A stretch of 64,000 nt of DNA from Pseudomonas tohonis (GTDB lineage: Bacteria; Pseudomonadota; Gammaproteobacteria; Pseudomonadales; Pseudomonadaceae): assembly GCF_012767755.2 (NCBI RefSeq), contig NZ_AP023189.1, positions 4,342,001-4,406,000 of the forward strand, given 5' to 3'. This document shows, in pieces, positions 27,938 through 36,719 of this stretch; positions within the stretch are counted from its first letter, which is position 1, and every line of letters starts with the position of its first letter. The notes beneath the pieces are model-generated. The model worked only from the letters and a program-made list of their open reading frames with translations. It did no database searches and was not told where the DNA came from. The translations under genes and the position numbers were made by a program.

Positions 27938-29404
27938 TTATTGCAGCAGGCTGAGGACCGACTGCGGCAGCTGGTTCGCCTGGGCCAGGATCGCGGTACC
28001 GGCCTGTTGCAGAACCTGGTTCTTGGACAGGGTCGCAGTTTCAGCTGCGAAGTCGGTGTCCTTGATCCGGCTGCGAGCAGCGTCGGCGTTCTCGGAGATG
28101 TTCTGCAGGTTGGCTACGGTGTTATCGAAGCGGTTCTGCACAGCACCGAGGTCGGCACGTTGGGAGTCGATCGCGGCCAGGGCGCTATCGACCACTGCCA
28201 GGGCGCGCTGGGCACCATCGGCGGTGGAGATGTCGACGTTGGCAACGGTGTTCAGCGTCGAGGAGCTGGCGTTGAACACACCACCGGTCGCACCGGTCAC
28301 CGCGAAGGATACCGGGGAATCCAGCTGTACGTAACCGAAGGCCTTGCCCCCACCCGCCTTCACGTCCGCGGATGCGCCGTAGGTACCGTCGCTGCCCTGT
28401 ACGGCCACGTCGATGGTGCCTGCGGAGGTACCGGTGGCAGTGCCGAACTGGATCGTCTCACCGGTGGACGAGGTGATGGTGATCTTGTCGCTCTGCGTGT
28501 CGTAGTTGGCGGTCAGGCCAAGCTTGCCGGCGTTGGAGTTGATCTGGTTGGCCAGGTCTTCGTTGGAGGTCACACCCACCATCTGAACGGTGTTGGAACC
28601 CACGGTCATGTTGAAGGTGGCAGCACCGGAGGTGAAGTTCACATCGGCCTGGATCACGGTACGGGCAGTGGCAGAGAGGCCGGCGATCGAGCCGTCGAAC
28701 TTCTGCGCGATGCTCTTCGCGCTGTCGGTCGCGGTGATGTTCACGTCCTTGGTCTGGCCATTGCCGACCACGGTCACGGTGCCGGAGGCGAAGGCGCCGC
28801 CGCTACCGGTGACCAGGGTGCCTGCGACGGTGGAGACCGAGGCGGCCGAAGCACCGGCAGCGTTGGTGGAGGCACCGCCACCGACCTGGTAGGAACCCAG
28901 CTTGGCGGAGGACGCGTCCTTCAGGGTCACGTCGATGGTTTCGTAGGCGTTGGAACCGACCTGGAAGCTGGTGGTACCGAAGGTGCCGTCCAGCAGCTTG
29001 CGGCCACCGAAGGTGGTGGTTTCGGCGATACGGGACAGTTCGGCCTGCTGCGCGGTCACTTCTTTCTGCAGGGCGGCGCGGTCGGCGTCGCTGTTCGAGC
29101 CGCTGGCTGCCTGGATGGACAGGTCGCGGATACGCTGCAGGATGTTGGTGGACTGCTGCAGGGCACCTTCAGCGGTCTGCGCCAGGGAGATGCCGTCGTT
29201 GGCGTTGCGGGTCGCCTGGTTCAGGCCGCTGATCTGGTTGGTCAGACGGTTGGAGATCTGCAGGCCGGCGGCGTCGTCCTTGGCACTGTTGATACGGTTG
29301 CCGGTGGAGAGACGCTGCAGCGAGGTGTTCAGCGAGTTGGACGATGCGTTCAGGTTGCGCTGAGTGTTGAGCGAAGCGATGTTGGTGTTGACTGTAAGTG
29401 CCAT
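27938..29404 (-). CDS. fliC: Flagellin FliC, b-type length
   Basis: FliC is the filament subunit. The 488-residue protein has the conserved N-terminal ([18 protein letters not shown], to about residue 170) and C-terminal (about 400-488, ending [10 protein letters not shown]) D0/D1 helices. The central part is rich in Gly, Ala, Ser and Thr and is the surface-exposed D2/D3 region and likely glycan site. The TLR5-recognition segment [11 protein letters not shown] is intact (residues 89-99). A GGGAG precedes the ATG at 29404. Expression is expected from the FliA promoter at 29497-29523. The length equals that of P. aeruginosa b-type flagellin. Confidence 0.97.
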   Translation of the reverse strand: MALTVNTNIASLNTQRNLNASSNSLNTSLQRLSTGNRINSAKDDAAGLQISNRLTNQISGLNQATRNANDGISLAQTAEGALQQSTNILQRIRDLSIQAASGSNSDADRAALQKEVTAQQAELSRIAETTTFGGRKLLDGTFGTTSFQVGSNAYETIDVTLKDASSAKLGSYQVGGGASTNAAGASAASVSTVAGTLVTGSGGAFASGTVTVVGNGQTKDVNITATDSAKSIAQKFDGSIAGLSATARTVIQADVNFTSGAATFNMTVGSNTVQMVGVTSNEDLANQINSNAGKLGLTANYDTQSDKITITSSTGETIQFGTATGTSAGTIDVAVQGSDGTYGASADVKAGGGKAFGYVQLDSPVSFAVTGATGGVFNASSSTLNTVANVDISTADGAQRALAVVDSALAAIDSQRADLGAVQNRFDNTVANLQNISENADAARSRIKDTDFAAETATLSKNQVLQQAGTAILAQANQLPQSVLSLLQ

Positions 29405-29432
29405 TTGGCGTCTCCCGAAGTACCTAGTATTT

Positions 29433-29470
29433 ACCTGAGCTTTGCGACCTTCAGGACCTGCTGCTCAGGT
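29433..29470 (-). other. Palindrome in the fliC 5' leader
   Basis: ACCTGAGC (29433-29440) and its exact complement GCTCAGGT (29463-29470) are separated by 22 nt. In the fliC transcript they would form an 8-bp stem ending 28 nt before the start codon, upstream of the ribosome-binding site. It may affect mRNA stability or bind a post-transcriptional regulator; this role is inferred. Confidence 0.5.
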
Positions 29471-29496
29471 GCCCCTAGAATTCGCATTCGAACTGT

Positions 29497-29523
29497 TTAT
29501 CGGCGCTTGCTGGTGGAGCTTTA
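29497..29523 (-). promoter_or_regulatory. FliA (sigma28) promoter of fliC
   Basis: The minus strand shows TAAAGCTC, an 11-nt spacer and GCCGATAA. This is nearly the full sigma28 consensus with ideal spacing. Predicted start is near 29490, giving a leader of about 85 nt. Confidence 0.93.
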
Positions 29524-29589
29524 GGGGAAATTTGAAATTTATTTCGCCTTGGGCTTGCCGAGCAGGCTCGAACAGTGTTCGTACCAGGG

Positions 29590-29615
29590 TTATCGGCAGG
29601 CGTAGCGAAGGTTTA
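29590..29615 (-). promoter_or_regulatory. Second FliA-like promoter candidate upstream of fliC
   Basis: TAAACCTT (29615-29608) is followed by GCCGATAA (29597-29590) with a 10-nt spacer, one shorter than the consensus 11. The -10 half is perfect. It lies 93 bp upstream of the main fliC promoter, overlapping a hairpin (29600-29629) just after the glycosyltransferase gene. Confidence 0.4.
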
Positions 29616-29629
29616 GCCTTTCGCCACGC
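29600..29629 (-). terminator. Hairpin after the glycosylation operon, possible terminator
   Basis: On the minus strand GCGTGGCGAAAGG and CCTTCGCTACGC form a stem of about 11 bp with one bulge and one G-T pair. It starts about 20 nt after the stop of the 1313-residue glycosyltransferase gene. No T run follows. Confidence 0.4.
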
Positions 29630-29649
29630 CGTTCGTCGGCGACTTCCGG

Positions 29650-32600
29650 TCAGTCCGGCAGCCAGGCGGAGCGCCAGCGCGCGAGGTTGTCCCCCTCCAG
29701 CATCCAGTTGCCCAGCACCTGCTCCCGCAGGGCGTCGCCGGCGGCGGCCGTGGCGTCCAGGTCGGCCAGGTGCATGCGGATGGCGTCCACCCAGTCGCGG
29801 AAGCGGTTCTTCACCCGAGTGGCGGTGAGATCGCCGCGGTAGCAGAGCACGTCGCTGCAGATCACCGGGAAGCCGCAGGCCCCGTACTCCAGCAGGCGCA
29901 GGTTGCTCTTGCACTCGTTGAACAGGTTCTGCTCCAGCGGGGCCAGGGCCAAGTCGAGGTCCAGGCTGGCCAGCTTGGCCGGGTACTGGTCGATGGGCAG
30001 GCCGATGTGGAACTCATGGACGAACGGCCGCAGCTTCTCCGGGCACATGCCGAAGAACACCCACTCCACCTCCCCCGCCAGCTCGCGCACCACGTCGGCG
30101 ATCAGCTCCAGGTCGCCCTGGTGGCTGCTGCCGCCGGCCCAGCCGACGCGGGGCTTGCGGCCGCGACGGCGCTGGCTGTGCAGGTTGCCCCACCAGTGGG
30201 TGGGCAGGGTGTTGGGCACCACGCGGATGTCCGTGTGCAGGTCGGCGAAGGCTTCCGCCAGGGGCTGCGTCGAGACCACGAAGCGGTCGGTCAGGGAAAC
30301 CGCCTGGCGCAGGGATTTGAGCACGTCCCGGGGCATGGTCTCGCGGTGCATGCTCTTGAGCGGCAGGTTGGGCAGGTAGTCGTCCAGCTCGTAGACCTTG
30401 AAGGCGCCGGAAAGCGCCTTCACCTCGCGCATGCCCGCGATCTGCGGCTCCATGATCTGCCGCTGGAACACCACGCTGCGGGCACCGAAGCGCTCCAGCT
30501 CAACCGGCGCCAGGTGCACGGCGCTGATCAGGCCGTCGATCAGGCCCTCCTCGCGCAGCGCGGCGAACGGCTGGCGCACGCGGTAGTGGCCGCAGCCGGT
30601 GGCGTCCGCCGGGTAGCAGAGCACCTGGGGCAGCAACGGATGATGCACCCGCCGCGTGCCGTACTCGAAGCCGAAGCCATTGCCGGCCAGGGACAGGTTG
30701 GCGTTGTAGGCCGGATCACGGGCCAGGGTCGGCAGCCAGCGCTGCAACATCTCCTCGCGCGCCGCCTTGAGCGCGGCCTGGCGCTGCAGGGCGCCGTCGA
30801 TGGCCAGCACGGGCAGCTCGATGCCGTCGCGCAGCACCGTGCAATGGGGCGTCCAGACGTTCAGCAGGCCCGCGCTGCGGATGCGCAGGCACAGGTCGAT
30901 GTCGCCATAGAAGGCGCTCAGCTGCGCCTCGTCCATGCCGCCGACCTCGATGAAGGCGCTGCGTCGCACCATCAGGCAGGCCGAGCCGACCGCGCTGTAG
31001 TTCTGCGTCACCTGCAAGCGGTTCATGTAACCGGGGGCGTCGCCCTCTTCGCCGACGAAGGCGCGCCCGGCGACATCGTGCAACCCCAGCACCACGCCGG
31101 CCTGCTCGATGCACCCCATCGAATCGAGCACCTTGGCGCCCACCACCCCCACTTCCGGGCGCTGGGCGTGGTTGAGCAACTGCTCCAGCCAATCCTCCTG
31201 CACCACCTGCACATCGTGGCTCAGCAGCAGCAGGTAGTCGGACTCCACCGCCATCGCCACGGCGTTGACCGTCGCCGAGAAGTTGAACGCCCCGGCGAAG
31301 CGCCAGACCTTCACCTGCTCGCTCTGCAGCGCCTCGACACCGTCGAGCCACTGGCGGGTCGCCGGCTCCCGGCTCTCGCAGTCGACCAGGAGCAACTCGT
31401 AGCGGGCATAGCGGGTCTTCTCCAGCACGCTCTCCACGCAGCGCTGGAGCAGCGGCAGGTGGTCACGCACCGCGACCACGATGGACACCCGCGGCTGGTC
31501 CGCGTGGCCGTAGTCGATGTGATAGCGCCCCGGCATGAACGCCTGCACCGTGGCCGGGTAGCCACGGGCCTCCAGGTGGCGCTCCAGCGCGACCTGCTCG
31601 GCGGGGTTGAAGGCCAGGCTGGGAACATCCGCCACCAGCAGCACCTCGGGCAGGTGCAGCAGGCCGCTGCCGCCGGAGCCCTGGACCAGGCGCAGGACGA
31701 GGTCCAGCCGACAGGCATCGCCGAACACCGGATCGAAGCCGCCCAGCTCGACGAAGCTGCGCTGGCGCAGCGCCCAGTGACGGCTGTGCATGGCCGGGAA
31801 GCTCAGCAGCAGATCGAGGTTGAAGTCCGGCTTGAACAGCGCCCCCAGGGCGCCGGAGGGCGAACGCTGCAGCTCGTCGGCATAGAAGGCGTGGATGATC
31901 TCGCCGGTCTCCGCCTCGTGGGCCAGGGCCTCGGCGAGTTCCAGGCAGAACAGCAAGGGCCCGGCCTGGGTGAACTCGGTGCCCGCGTCCACCAGCAGCA
32001 CCCAGTCGAAGGCGGAGGCGGCGACGAACCCATTGATCGCCTCAAAGGGGGCGTCGGGCGAGACCTGGACGAAACCGGCGCGCGTGCCCACGGCCGCTGC
32101 GCTGGCGCCGAAGACAGTGACCTCCACCGGCGCCGGCAGCGCGCGCTCCAGGCTCGCCAGGGTGCGCTCCAGCGCCCGCGCATCGTTGCGCTCGAGCACC
32201 AGCACCCCGAGCACGGGGCCTTCGCCCTTGCACAGCGCCAGGCGCTCGTCGATCAGCGCGCGCTCGGCCGCTACCGGCAGGCGCGAATCGAGCCAGGCGA
32301 GCAGCTTGGGCACCAGGCCCACGGCCATCTCGCCCATCAGCTCGGCGACACGGGCCGAAGCCAGGCCGTCGACACCGAGGTTGAAATAAGGGCGCGCCCG
32401 TGCCGCCAGCGCCTGCTGCCGCTCGCGGAACGCCGTATCCACCAGCAATTGGCGGATGGCCTCGGCGAGCTCACCGGGCTCGACGTCCAGCACGCCCGCC
32501 TGGGCGTCGTAGCACGGCCCGAACAGGGTGTTGGCCGGGTGCTGCAGGTTGATCGCCGGGGTGCCGCAGAGCATCGCCTCGACGCAGTAGTTGGAGTCCA

Positions 32601-33591
32601 CCGCCACCAGCACGTCGGCGCTGGCGGCCCAGAGCGGGCCATCCTCGACCAGGTAGAAATAGCGCTCGGGGTCCGCGCCGCGCTCGGCCAGCAGCTCCTT
32701 GAAACGGCGTTCGCCGAAGTGATAGTTCGGCGGCCGGTCCTTGATGATCGGGTTGAAGTGCAGGCCGGCACGGAACAGGGTTTCGCAGGCGTCGATGAAA
32801 GCGCCCACCGTCTGCCCGAAGATGCCTTCGTCGCCATGGGCGGTCAGGCTGCTGGTCCAGGTGGTGCCGAACACCACGACGGGCTCGCCCTCGCGCAAGG
32901 CGTGCCGGCGCCGCAGCTCGCCCTCGTGGACCAGCCGTTCGCCGGCCAGCTTGAGGAACTTGTCCCAGGCCGGGTTGCCGGTGACGCGCAGGCGCTCGGC
33001 CGGCACGCCGTAGTCCAGGTACCCCTCCAGCCCGCGCTGCCCATAGACGGCATGGATGTCCGCCACCAGTTGCGCGTGCACGGTGTGCGGGTCGTTCAGG
33101 GCCAGGGCGTGTGACAGGTGCAACGAAGGGATGCCCTGGGTCCGCGCCCAGTGCATCGCCACCTTGGACACCGGCAGCACGTCCTCGCTGCCGATCATCA
33201 GGCACAACTGGTAGTGCCGCTGGGCCAGTTCCAGGCCATGCAGCACGGTCATCAGCAGCGGCAGCTCGGCATCCAGGCGCGCGCCGATCACACGCGCCAG
33301 CGCCCCGCCCTCCTCGGCCGCCAGCAGCGCCGGCAGCGCCTGCTCCAGGTGCTGGCCGTACAGCTCGCGCAGCGGTTCCCACTCGGCACGTATGCCCTGG
33401 GCGCCCATGTCGCCGAGCTCCTGGTCCATGGCATAGAGCTTGCCGCCGGCCTCCTCGACGATATCGATCAGCGCCTGGGAGATGTACGGGGTCAGGGTGA
33501 CCACGGTGAGCGGGCCGTGGCGCTTGAAGAATTCCTTCAGCACGCCCACCTGGGGCTCCCAGAGGAAACTGACGATGGCGGGGGTTTTCAC
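29650..33591 (-). CDS. 1313-residue multidomain glycosyltransferase, flagellar glycosylation (FgtA-like)
   Basis: The GTG at 33591 overlaps the stop of the preceding gene as GTGA and has GGAG upstream. Several transferase-like regions can be seen. Residues 1-430 look like a GT-B or CDP-glycerol-transferase-like fold (VVVFGTTWTSS near 242, DSNYCVEAMLCGTPAINL near 332). Residues 460-690 look like a GT2 domain whose start is degenerate but which keeps FYADELQR near 570. Residues 700-920 are a clear GT2 domain (RVSIVVAVRDHLPLLQRCVE) with SHDVQV near 789 where the family usually has a DxD-like motif. Residues 1010-1290 resemble a GT4-type domain (WAGGSSHQGDLEL near 1152, EYGACGFPVICSDVL near 1240). 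The position beside fliC suggests that it builds the flagellin glycan chain. It resembles the large FgtA-type transferases of Pseudomonas; exact linkages cannot be read. Confidence 0.85.
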   Translation of the reverse strand: MKTPAIVSFLWEPQVGVLKEFFKRHGPLTVVTLTPYISQALIDIVEEAGGKLYAMDQELGDMGAQGIRAEWEPLRELYGQHLEQALPALLAAEEGGALARVIGARLDAELPLLMTVLHGLELAQRHYQLCLMIGSEDVLPVSKVAMHWARTQGIPSLHLSHALALNDPHTVHAQLVADIHAVYGQRGLEGYLDYGVPAERLRVTGNPAWDKFLKLAGERLVHEGELRRRHALREGEPVVVFGTTWTSSLTAHGDEGIFGQTVGAFIDACETLFRAGLHFNPIIKDRPPNYHFGERRFKELLAERGADPERYFYLVEDGPLWAASADVLVAVDSNYCVEAMLCGTPAINLQHPANTLFGPCYDAQAGVLDVEPGELAEAIRQLLVDTAFRERQQALAARARPYFNLGVDGLASARVAELMGEMAVGLVPKLLAWLDSRLPVAAERALIDERLALCKGEGPVLGVLVLERNDARALERTLASLERALPAPVEVTVFGASAAAVGTRAGFVQVSPDAPFEAINGFVAASAFDWVLLVDAGTEFTQAGPLLFCLELAEALAHEAETGEIIHAFYADELQRSPSGALGALFKPDFNLDLLLSFPAMHSRHWALRQRSFVELGGFDPVFGDACRLDLVLRLVQGSGGSGLLHLPEVLLVADVPSLAFNPAEQVALERHLEARGYPATVQAFMPGRYHIDYGHADQPRVSIVVAVRDHLPLLQRCVESVLEKTRYARYELLLVDCESREPATRQWLDGVEALQSEQVKVWRFAGAFNFSATVNAVAMAVESDYLLLLSHDVQVVQEDWLEQLLNHAQRPEVGVVGAKVLDSMGCIEQAGVVLGLHDVAGRAFVGEEGDAPGYMNRLQVTQNYSAVGSACLMVRRSAFIEVGGMDEAQLSAFYGDIDLCLRIRSAGLLNVWTPHCTVLRDGIELPVLAIDGALQRQAALKAAREEMLQRWLPTLARDPAYNANLSLAGNGFGFEYGTRRVHHPLLPQVLCYPADATGCGHYRVRQPFAALREEGLIDGLISAVHLAPVELERFGARSVVFQRQIMEPQIAGMREVKALSGAFKVYELDDYLPNLPLKSMHRETMPRDVLKSLRQAVSLTDRFVVSTQPLAEAFADLHTDIRVVPNTLPTHWWGNLHSQRRRGRKPRVGWAGGSSHQGDLELIADVVRELAGEVEWVFFGMCPEKLRPFVHEFHIGLPIDQYPAKLASLDLDLALAPLEQNLFNECKSNLRLLEYGACGFPVICSDVLCYRGDLTATRVKNRFRDWVDAIRMHLADLDATAAAGDALREQVLGNWMLEGDNLARWRSAWLPD

Positions 33592-34655
33592 GAGCTGACT
33601 CCGCTGTGGGTCTTGAAGTAATCGCGCAGCAGCGCGGTCGCCAGGTGGTACTCGAGGCCGGAGACCAGGTCCACGCCTTGCCGCTGCCGCAGCATCGGCT
33701 CCACCACCCAGCCCCGGGCGATGGCCATGTTGCGGCTGTCGATGGCCTGGGCCCGCTGCCAGCGACGCAGCTGCTCGGCGACCTCGGGCGCCAGCCAGGG
33801 CTCCAGGGCGAAGTCGGGACGATGGAAGGCCAGGGCCTGTTGCAGGAGGAACAGCACGTGCCGGGTCCGCAAGCTGCCGAGCGGCCCGGCCGTCTGCGCG
33901 GCAAAGGCTTCGGGGCCCTGCTCCAGCAGGGCCTCGATACCGGCCAGCGACGGCGCCGCGAGCACCGCCTCGCGGGCGGCCAGGCGTTCGGCCCAGGCGG
34001 CGTTGCCGGCCGGGTCGCGACGCTTCTCCAGGGCCACCAGGTAGCGCCCGCTGGCCGAGGTACCGAGCCTGGCGAGCACCTTCTGCTCCAGCTGCAGCGC
34101 CAGGCCGAAGAGCGCCTCGTCGCTGTCGAGCCAGGACAGCAGCCGCAGCCATTTGAAGCGCCGCTCCAGGCGCAGGTAGAGCAAGGCGTTGTCCCACAGC
34201 CCCGCGTAGGGCTCCAGCGCCACCAGGCTCAGGCCCCGGGCATCGGCCGCCGCCAGCAACGCGGCAGGCGAGCAGAGCGCCACGGCCGGGTCGTCACGGC
34301 CACGCTCGGGCCAGGCCGCCGGCGACTCGCCGAAGGCCGCCTGCCAATGGGCGGGCGAGCGCAGGTCGAGGACCACCCGCCCCTCCGGCCGCAGGCCTTC
34401 GGTGCAGCGATCCAGCAGTTGCGCCAGGTCGCCCGGTGCCGGCAGCGCGGCGAAGGCGCGAACGCCGTCCCAGGCCTCGCGGGCCCCGGCGGTCGGTTCG
34501 ACGGCCACGCGCCCGGCCAGGTGGCGGGCGGCGAAGTCGTCCTCCACGGCACGGCGCAGGCGGGCGATGCCGGGGTTGTCGAAGAGCTGCGGCCCTTCGG
34601 ACAGCGCCAGGTGGTTGGCGCTCCAGTCTTTCTCGTCAAGCGGCTGCGGATTCAT
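33588..34655 (-). CDS. Uncharacterized 355-residue protein, possible degenerate methyltransferase
   Basis: I do not recognize this family with confidence. The protein is Ala/Leu/Arg-rich and cytoplasmic. A stretch near residues 85-105 (EGLRPEGRVVLDLRSP) resembles the post-motif region of SAM methyltransferases, but the glycine-rich motif I is absent. The C-terminal half is helical. The gene ends in a GTGA overlap with the large glycosyltransferase and follows the deacetylase by 25 nt, so its product is probably needed in step with the transferase. Confidence 0.75.
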   Translation of the reverse strand: MNPQPLDEKDWSANHLALSEGPQLFDNPGIARLRRAVEDDFAARHLAGRVAVEPTAGAREAWDGVRAFAALPAPGDLAQLLDRCTEGLRPEGRVVLDLRSPAHWQAAFGESPAAWPERGRDDPAVALCSPAALLAAADARGLSLVALEPYAGLWDNALLYLRLERRFKWLRLLSWLDSDEALFGLALQLEQKVLARLGTSASGRYLVALEKRRDPAGNAAWAERLAAREAVLAAPSLAGIEALLEQGPEAFAAQTAGPLGSLRTRHVLFLLQQALAFHRPDFALEPWLAPEVAEQLRRWQRAQAIDSRNMAIARGWVVEPMLRQRQGVDLVSGLEYHLATALLRDYFKTHSGVSS

Positions 34656-34680
34656 GTGCGGTTCCAGGGGCCAGGCCCCA

Positions 34681-35364
34681 TCAGTGTCTGTTCAGGTGGC
34701 GGCCGAGCACGAAGGCCTCGGCGGCCTCCATGCCCACGCAGGCGCCGCGCCAGCGGGCCAGGTGCTCGACGGCCTTGAGCGAGCGCGGATGCGGCCATTC
34801 GCGCATCTCCATCGCGTAGGCATCGAGGGCGCGCAGCTTGGTGTCGAGGGTCGAGCCGATGTCGTTGAACCAGCCCGGCCAGAAGGCCGGCGCGCTGTGG
34901 GGCACCTGCCATTCGGTGGACGAGGGGATTTCGAAGAACAGCAGCGTGTGCACCGGGTGGCCCGGCTGCGGGCGGCAGGCGGTGACCACCGCCTCGTGCA
35001 GGCGCCGGTGGTCGATGTTCACGTCGCCGCTCCAGTGGGCATAGACGATGCCCGGGCGGTGGCGGGCGACCAGCGCCTCGACGGGCTTGACCAGGTCCAG
35101 CAGGTCGAGGCTGTCCAGGCGGTTGTCCGGCAGGTCGAAGCACTCCAGGCCCTGCACGCCGAGGATGCGGTTGGCCTCGGCGCAGGCATCGCGCAGCGCC
35201 TGCTGCTCGGCCTCCTCCGGGGTGCCACGGCTGAACAGGCCCTGGGCCATGATCGCCACCTGCACCTCGTCGCCGTCGGCGACATGACGGGCGATGCTGC
35301 CGCCGCAACCCAGCACCTCGTCGTCGGGGTGGGCGGCGATGACCAGTACTCGTTCCTTGCTCAT
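34681..35364 (-). CDS. PIG-L/LmbE family N-acetylglucosaminyl deacetylase-like protein
   Basis: The 227-residue protein carries the zinc-binding motif AHPDDEVLGCGG (residues 11-22) and the later NIDHRRLHEAV motif, both typical of PIG-L deacetylases that remove acetyl groups from amino sugars. In this operon the likely substrate is an N-acetylated sugar or nonulosonic acid intermediate on the way to, or on, the flagellar glycan; the substrate is inferred. The start overlaps the preceding stop as ATGA. Confidence 0.9.
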   Translation of the reverse strand: MSKERVLVIAAHPDDEVLGCGGSIARHVADGDEVQVAIMAQGLFSRGTPEEAEQQALRDACAEANRILGVQGLECFDLPDNRLDSLDLLDLVKPVEALVARHRPGIVYAHWSGDVNIDHRRLHEAVVTACRPQPGHPVHTLLFFEIPSSTEWQVPHSAPAFWPGWFNDIGSTLDTKLRALDAYAMEMREWPHPRSLKAVEHLARWRGACVGMEAAEAFVLGRHLNRH

Positions 35365-36719
35365 CGGGGGTCTCCGGGGGTGGCGGGTACGCCGAAGCGG
35401 CGTTCCAGCTGGGCGGCGGTATCCAGCAGGACATCAGTGGTGAAGAAGGCATCCGAGGCGTTGCGGCCGCAGAGCACCAGCGCCGGGGCATGCTCCAGAA
35501 CGCGCTCGCGCAGCTCGCGGTTGGCGGCGTCCTGGGCCAGGGTGACCTCCGGGAAGCCGTTGGCGATGGACTGCTCCAGCACCAGCCGGGCCTCGCAACC
35601 GGGCGCCAGCACCGCGGCATCGCGCAGCTCGCGCAGCACCGCCGCGGCCTGCTGGGCAGTGGTCTCGCCCGGCGCATCGAGGGCCTCCACCGTCAGGCGC
35701 CAGGGCGCCTCGTTCCGTTCCAGGACGTTGTCGTAGAGGGTGATGCGGAAGGCGCGCGCCGCCGGGTCGTTCAGGTACAGGTAATGGCAGTCGCAGGCCG
35801 CCGGCCGGTCCAGCAGGAAATGGAACAGGCGCAGGGGCAGGAAGCGCGGCGGCGCGGAGGCGACCGGCAGCCCCAGCGCCCTGGCCAGCAGCGCCAGCGG
35901 CGCGGTCCAGACCAGTTGCTCGAAGCCCAACCGCTCGCCGTCGGCCAGGTTCAGCACCTGCGCCTCGTGATCGACGCCCTGGACCTGGGCACCGGTGAGG
36001 ATGCGCCCGCCGCCGGCCCGCAGGCGCTCGCAGAGGGCGTCGACCCAACTGCCGACACCGCCGTTGCGGGGGTAGCGATGGCGTACCGCGCTGCGCCCTT
36101 CCAGGTAGTCGCGGAACGCCACCTTGGCGTCGTAGACCGCCGAACGCTTGAGCTCCCGGCATACCTCGGCGCTGCCGGCGATGACACGGCCATAGCCGAG
36201 GAAGCGGTGGCTGCTCGCGCTGAGCTGGTCGAAGGGCGCCACGTAGAAACGCCTGAGCAGCGGGAAGAACACCTCGCGCGCCAGCGGCTCGCCGAAGTGC
36301 GCGAGCAGCGCCGCCTCCAGGCTCGGGGCGTCGCGGTCGGTGGTCAGGCTGTTCAGCAGCCCGGTGAAGCAGGCCTGGTAGAGGCCGGGCGCCAGAGCGC
36401 TGATGTCGATGAACTGGCTGCGGTCGTTGAGCACGCCGGCGAAGACGTTGCCCACCCGCAACACGGGCACGTCCTGCCAGTCGAGGCCGGCCTCGTCGAA
36501 CAGCAGGCGGTCGACCCGCGCATCGCCGGTCATCGCCGGGACGTGGGTGCCCTGGTCGAACGCATTGCCGTCCTCGTCGCGGTAGGAACGCAGCAGCCCG
36601 CCGCACGCGTCGGCGCGCTCGATCAGCACCACGGGCAGGCCGCAGGCCTGTACCCAGTTCGCCGCCAACAGCCCGGCGATACCACCGCCCACCACCACGA
36701 CCGGGCGCACGGCGTTCAT
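35361..36719 (-). CDS. FAD-dependent NAD(P)-binding oxidoreductase, amine oxidase/UDP-galactopyranose mutase-like
   Basis: The 452-residue protein begins with a Rossmann dinucleotide fold (VVVVGGGIAGLLAANW) followed by ERADACGGLLRSY, the FAD-binding pattern of protoporphyrinogen/amine oxidases and UGM-like enzymes. The segment RYPRNGGVGSWVDALCERL (about residues 217-235) fits the same superfamily. Such enzymes occur in surface-sugar loci, but the reaction here is unknown. It overlaps its neighbours on both sides by 4 nt. Confidence 0.87.
   Translation of the reverse strand: MNAVRPVVVVGGGIAGLLAANWVQACGLPVVLIERADACGGLLRSYRDEDGNAFDQGTHVPAMTGDARVDRLLFDEAGLDWQDVPVLRVGNVFAGVLNDRSQFIDISALAPGLYQACFTGLLNSLTTDRDAPSLEAALLAHFGEPLAREVFFPLLRRFYVAPFDQLSASSHRFLGYGRVIAGSAEVCRELKRSAVYDAKVAFRDYLEGRSAVRHRYPRNGGVGSWVDALCERLRAGGGRILTGAQVQGVDHEAQVLNLADGERLGFEQLVWTAPLALLARALGLPVASAPPRFLPLRLFHFLLDRPAACDCHYLYLNDPAARAFRITLYDNVLERNEAPWRLTVEALDAPGETTAQQAAAVLRELRDAAVLAPGCEARLVLEQSIANGFPEVTLAQDAANRELRERVLEHAPALVLCGRNASDAFFTTDVLLDTAAQLERRFGVPATPGDPR

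Noticed and set aside
29770..33114. A plus-strand open frame of about 1114 codons opposite the large glycosyltransferase
   Set aside because: Its product is His/Gln/Ala/Arg-rich with no domain, no ribosome-binding site and no promoter. It is the reverse shadow of a high-G+C gene with few stop codons in that frame.
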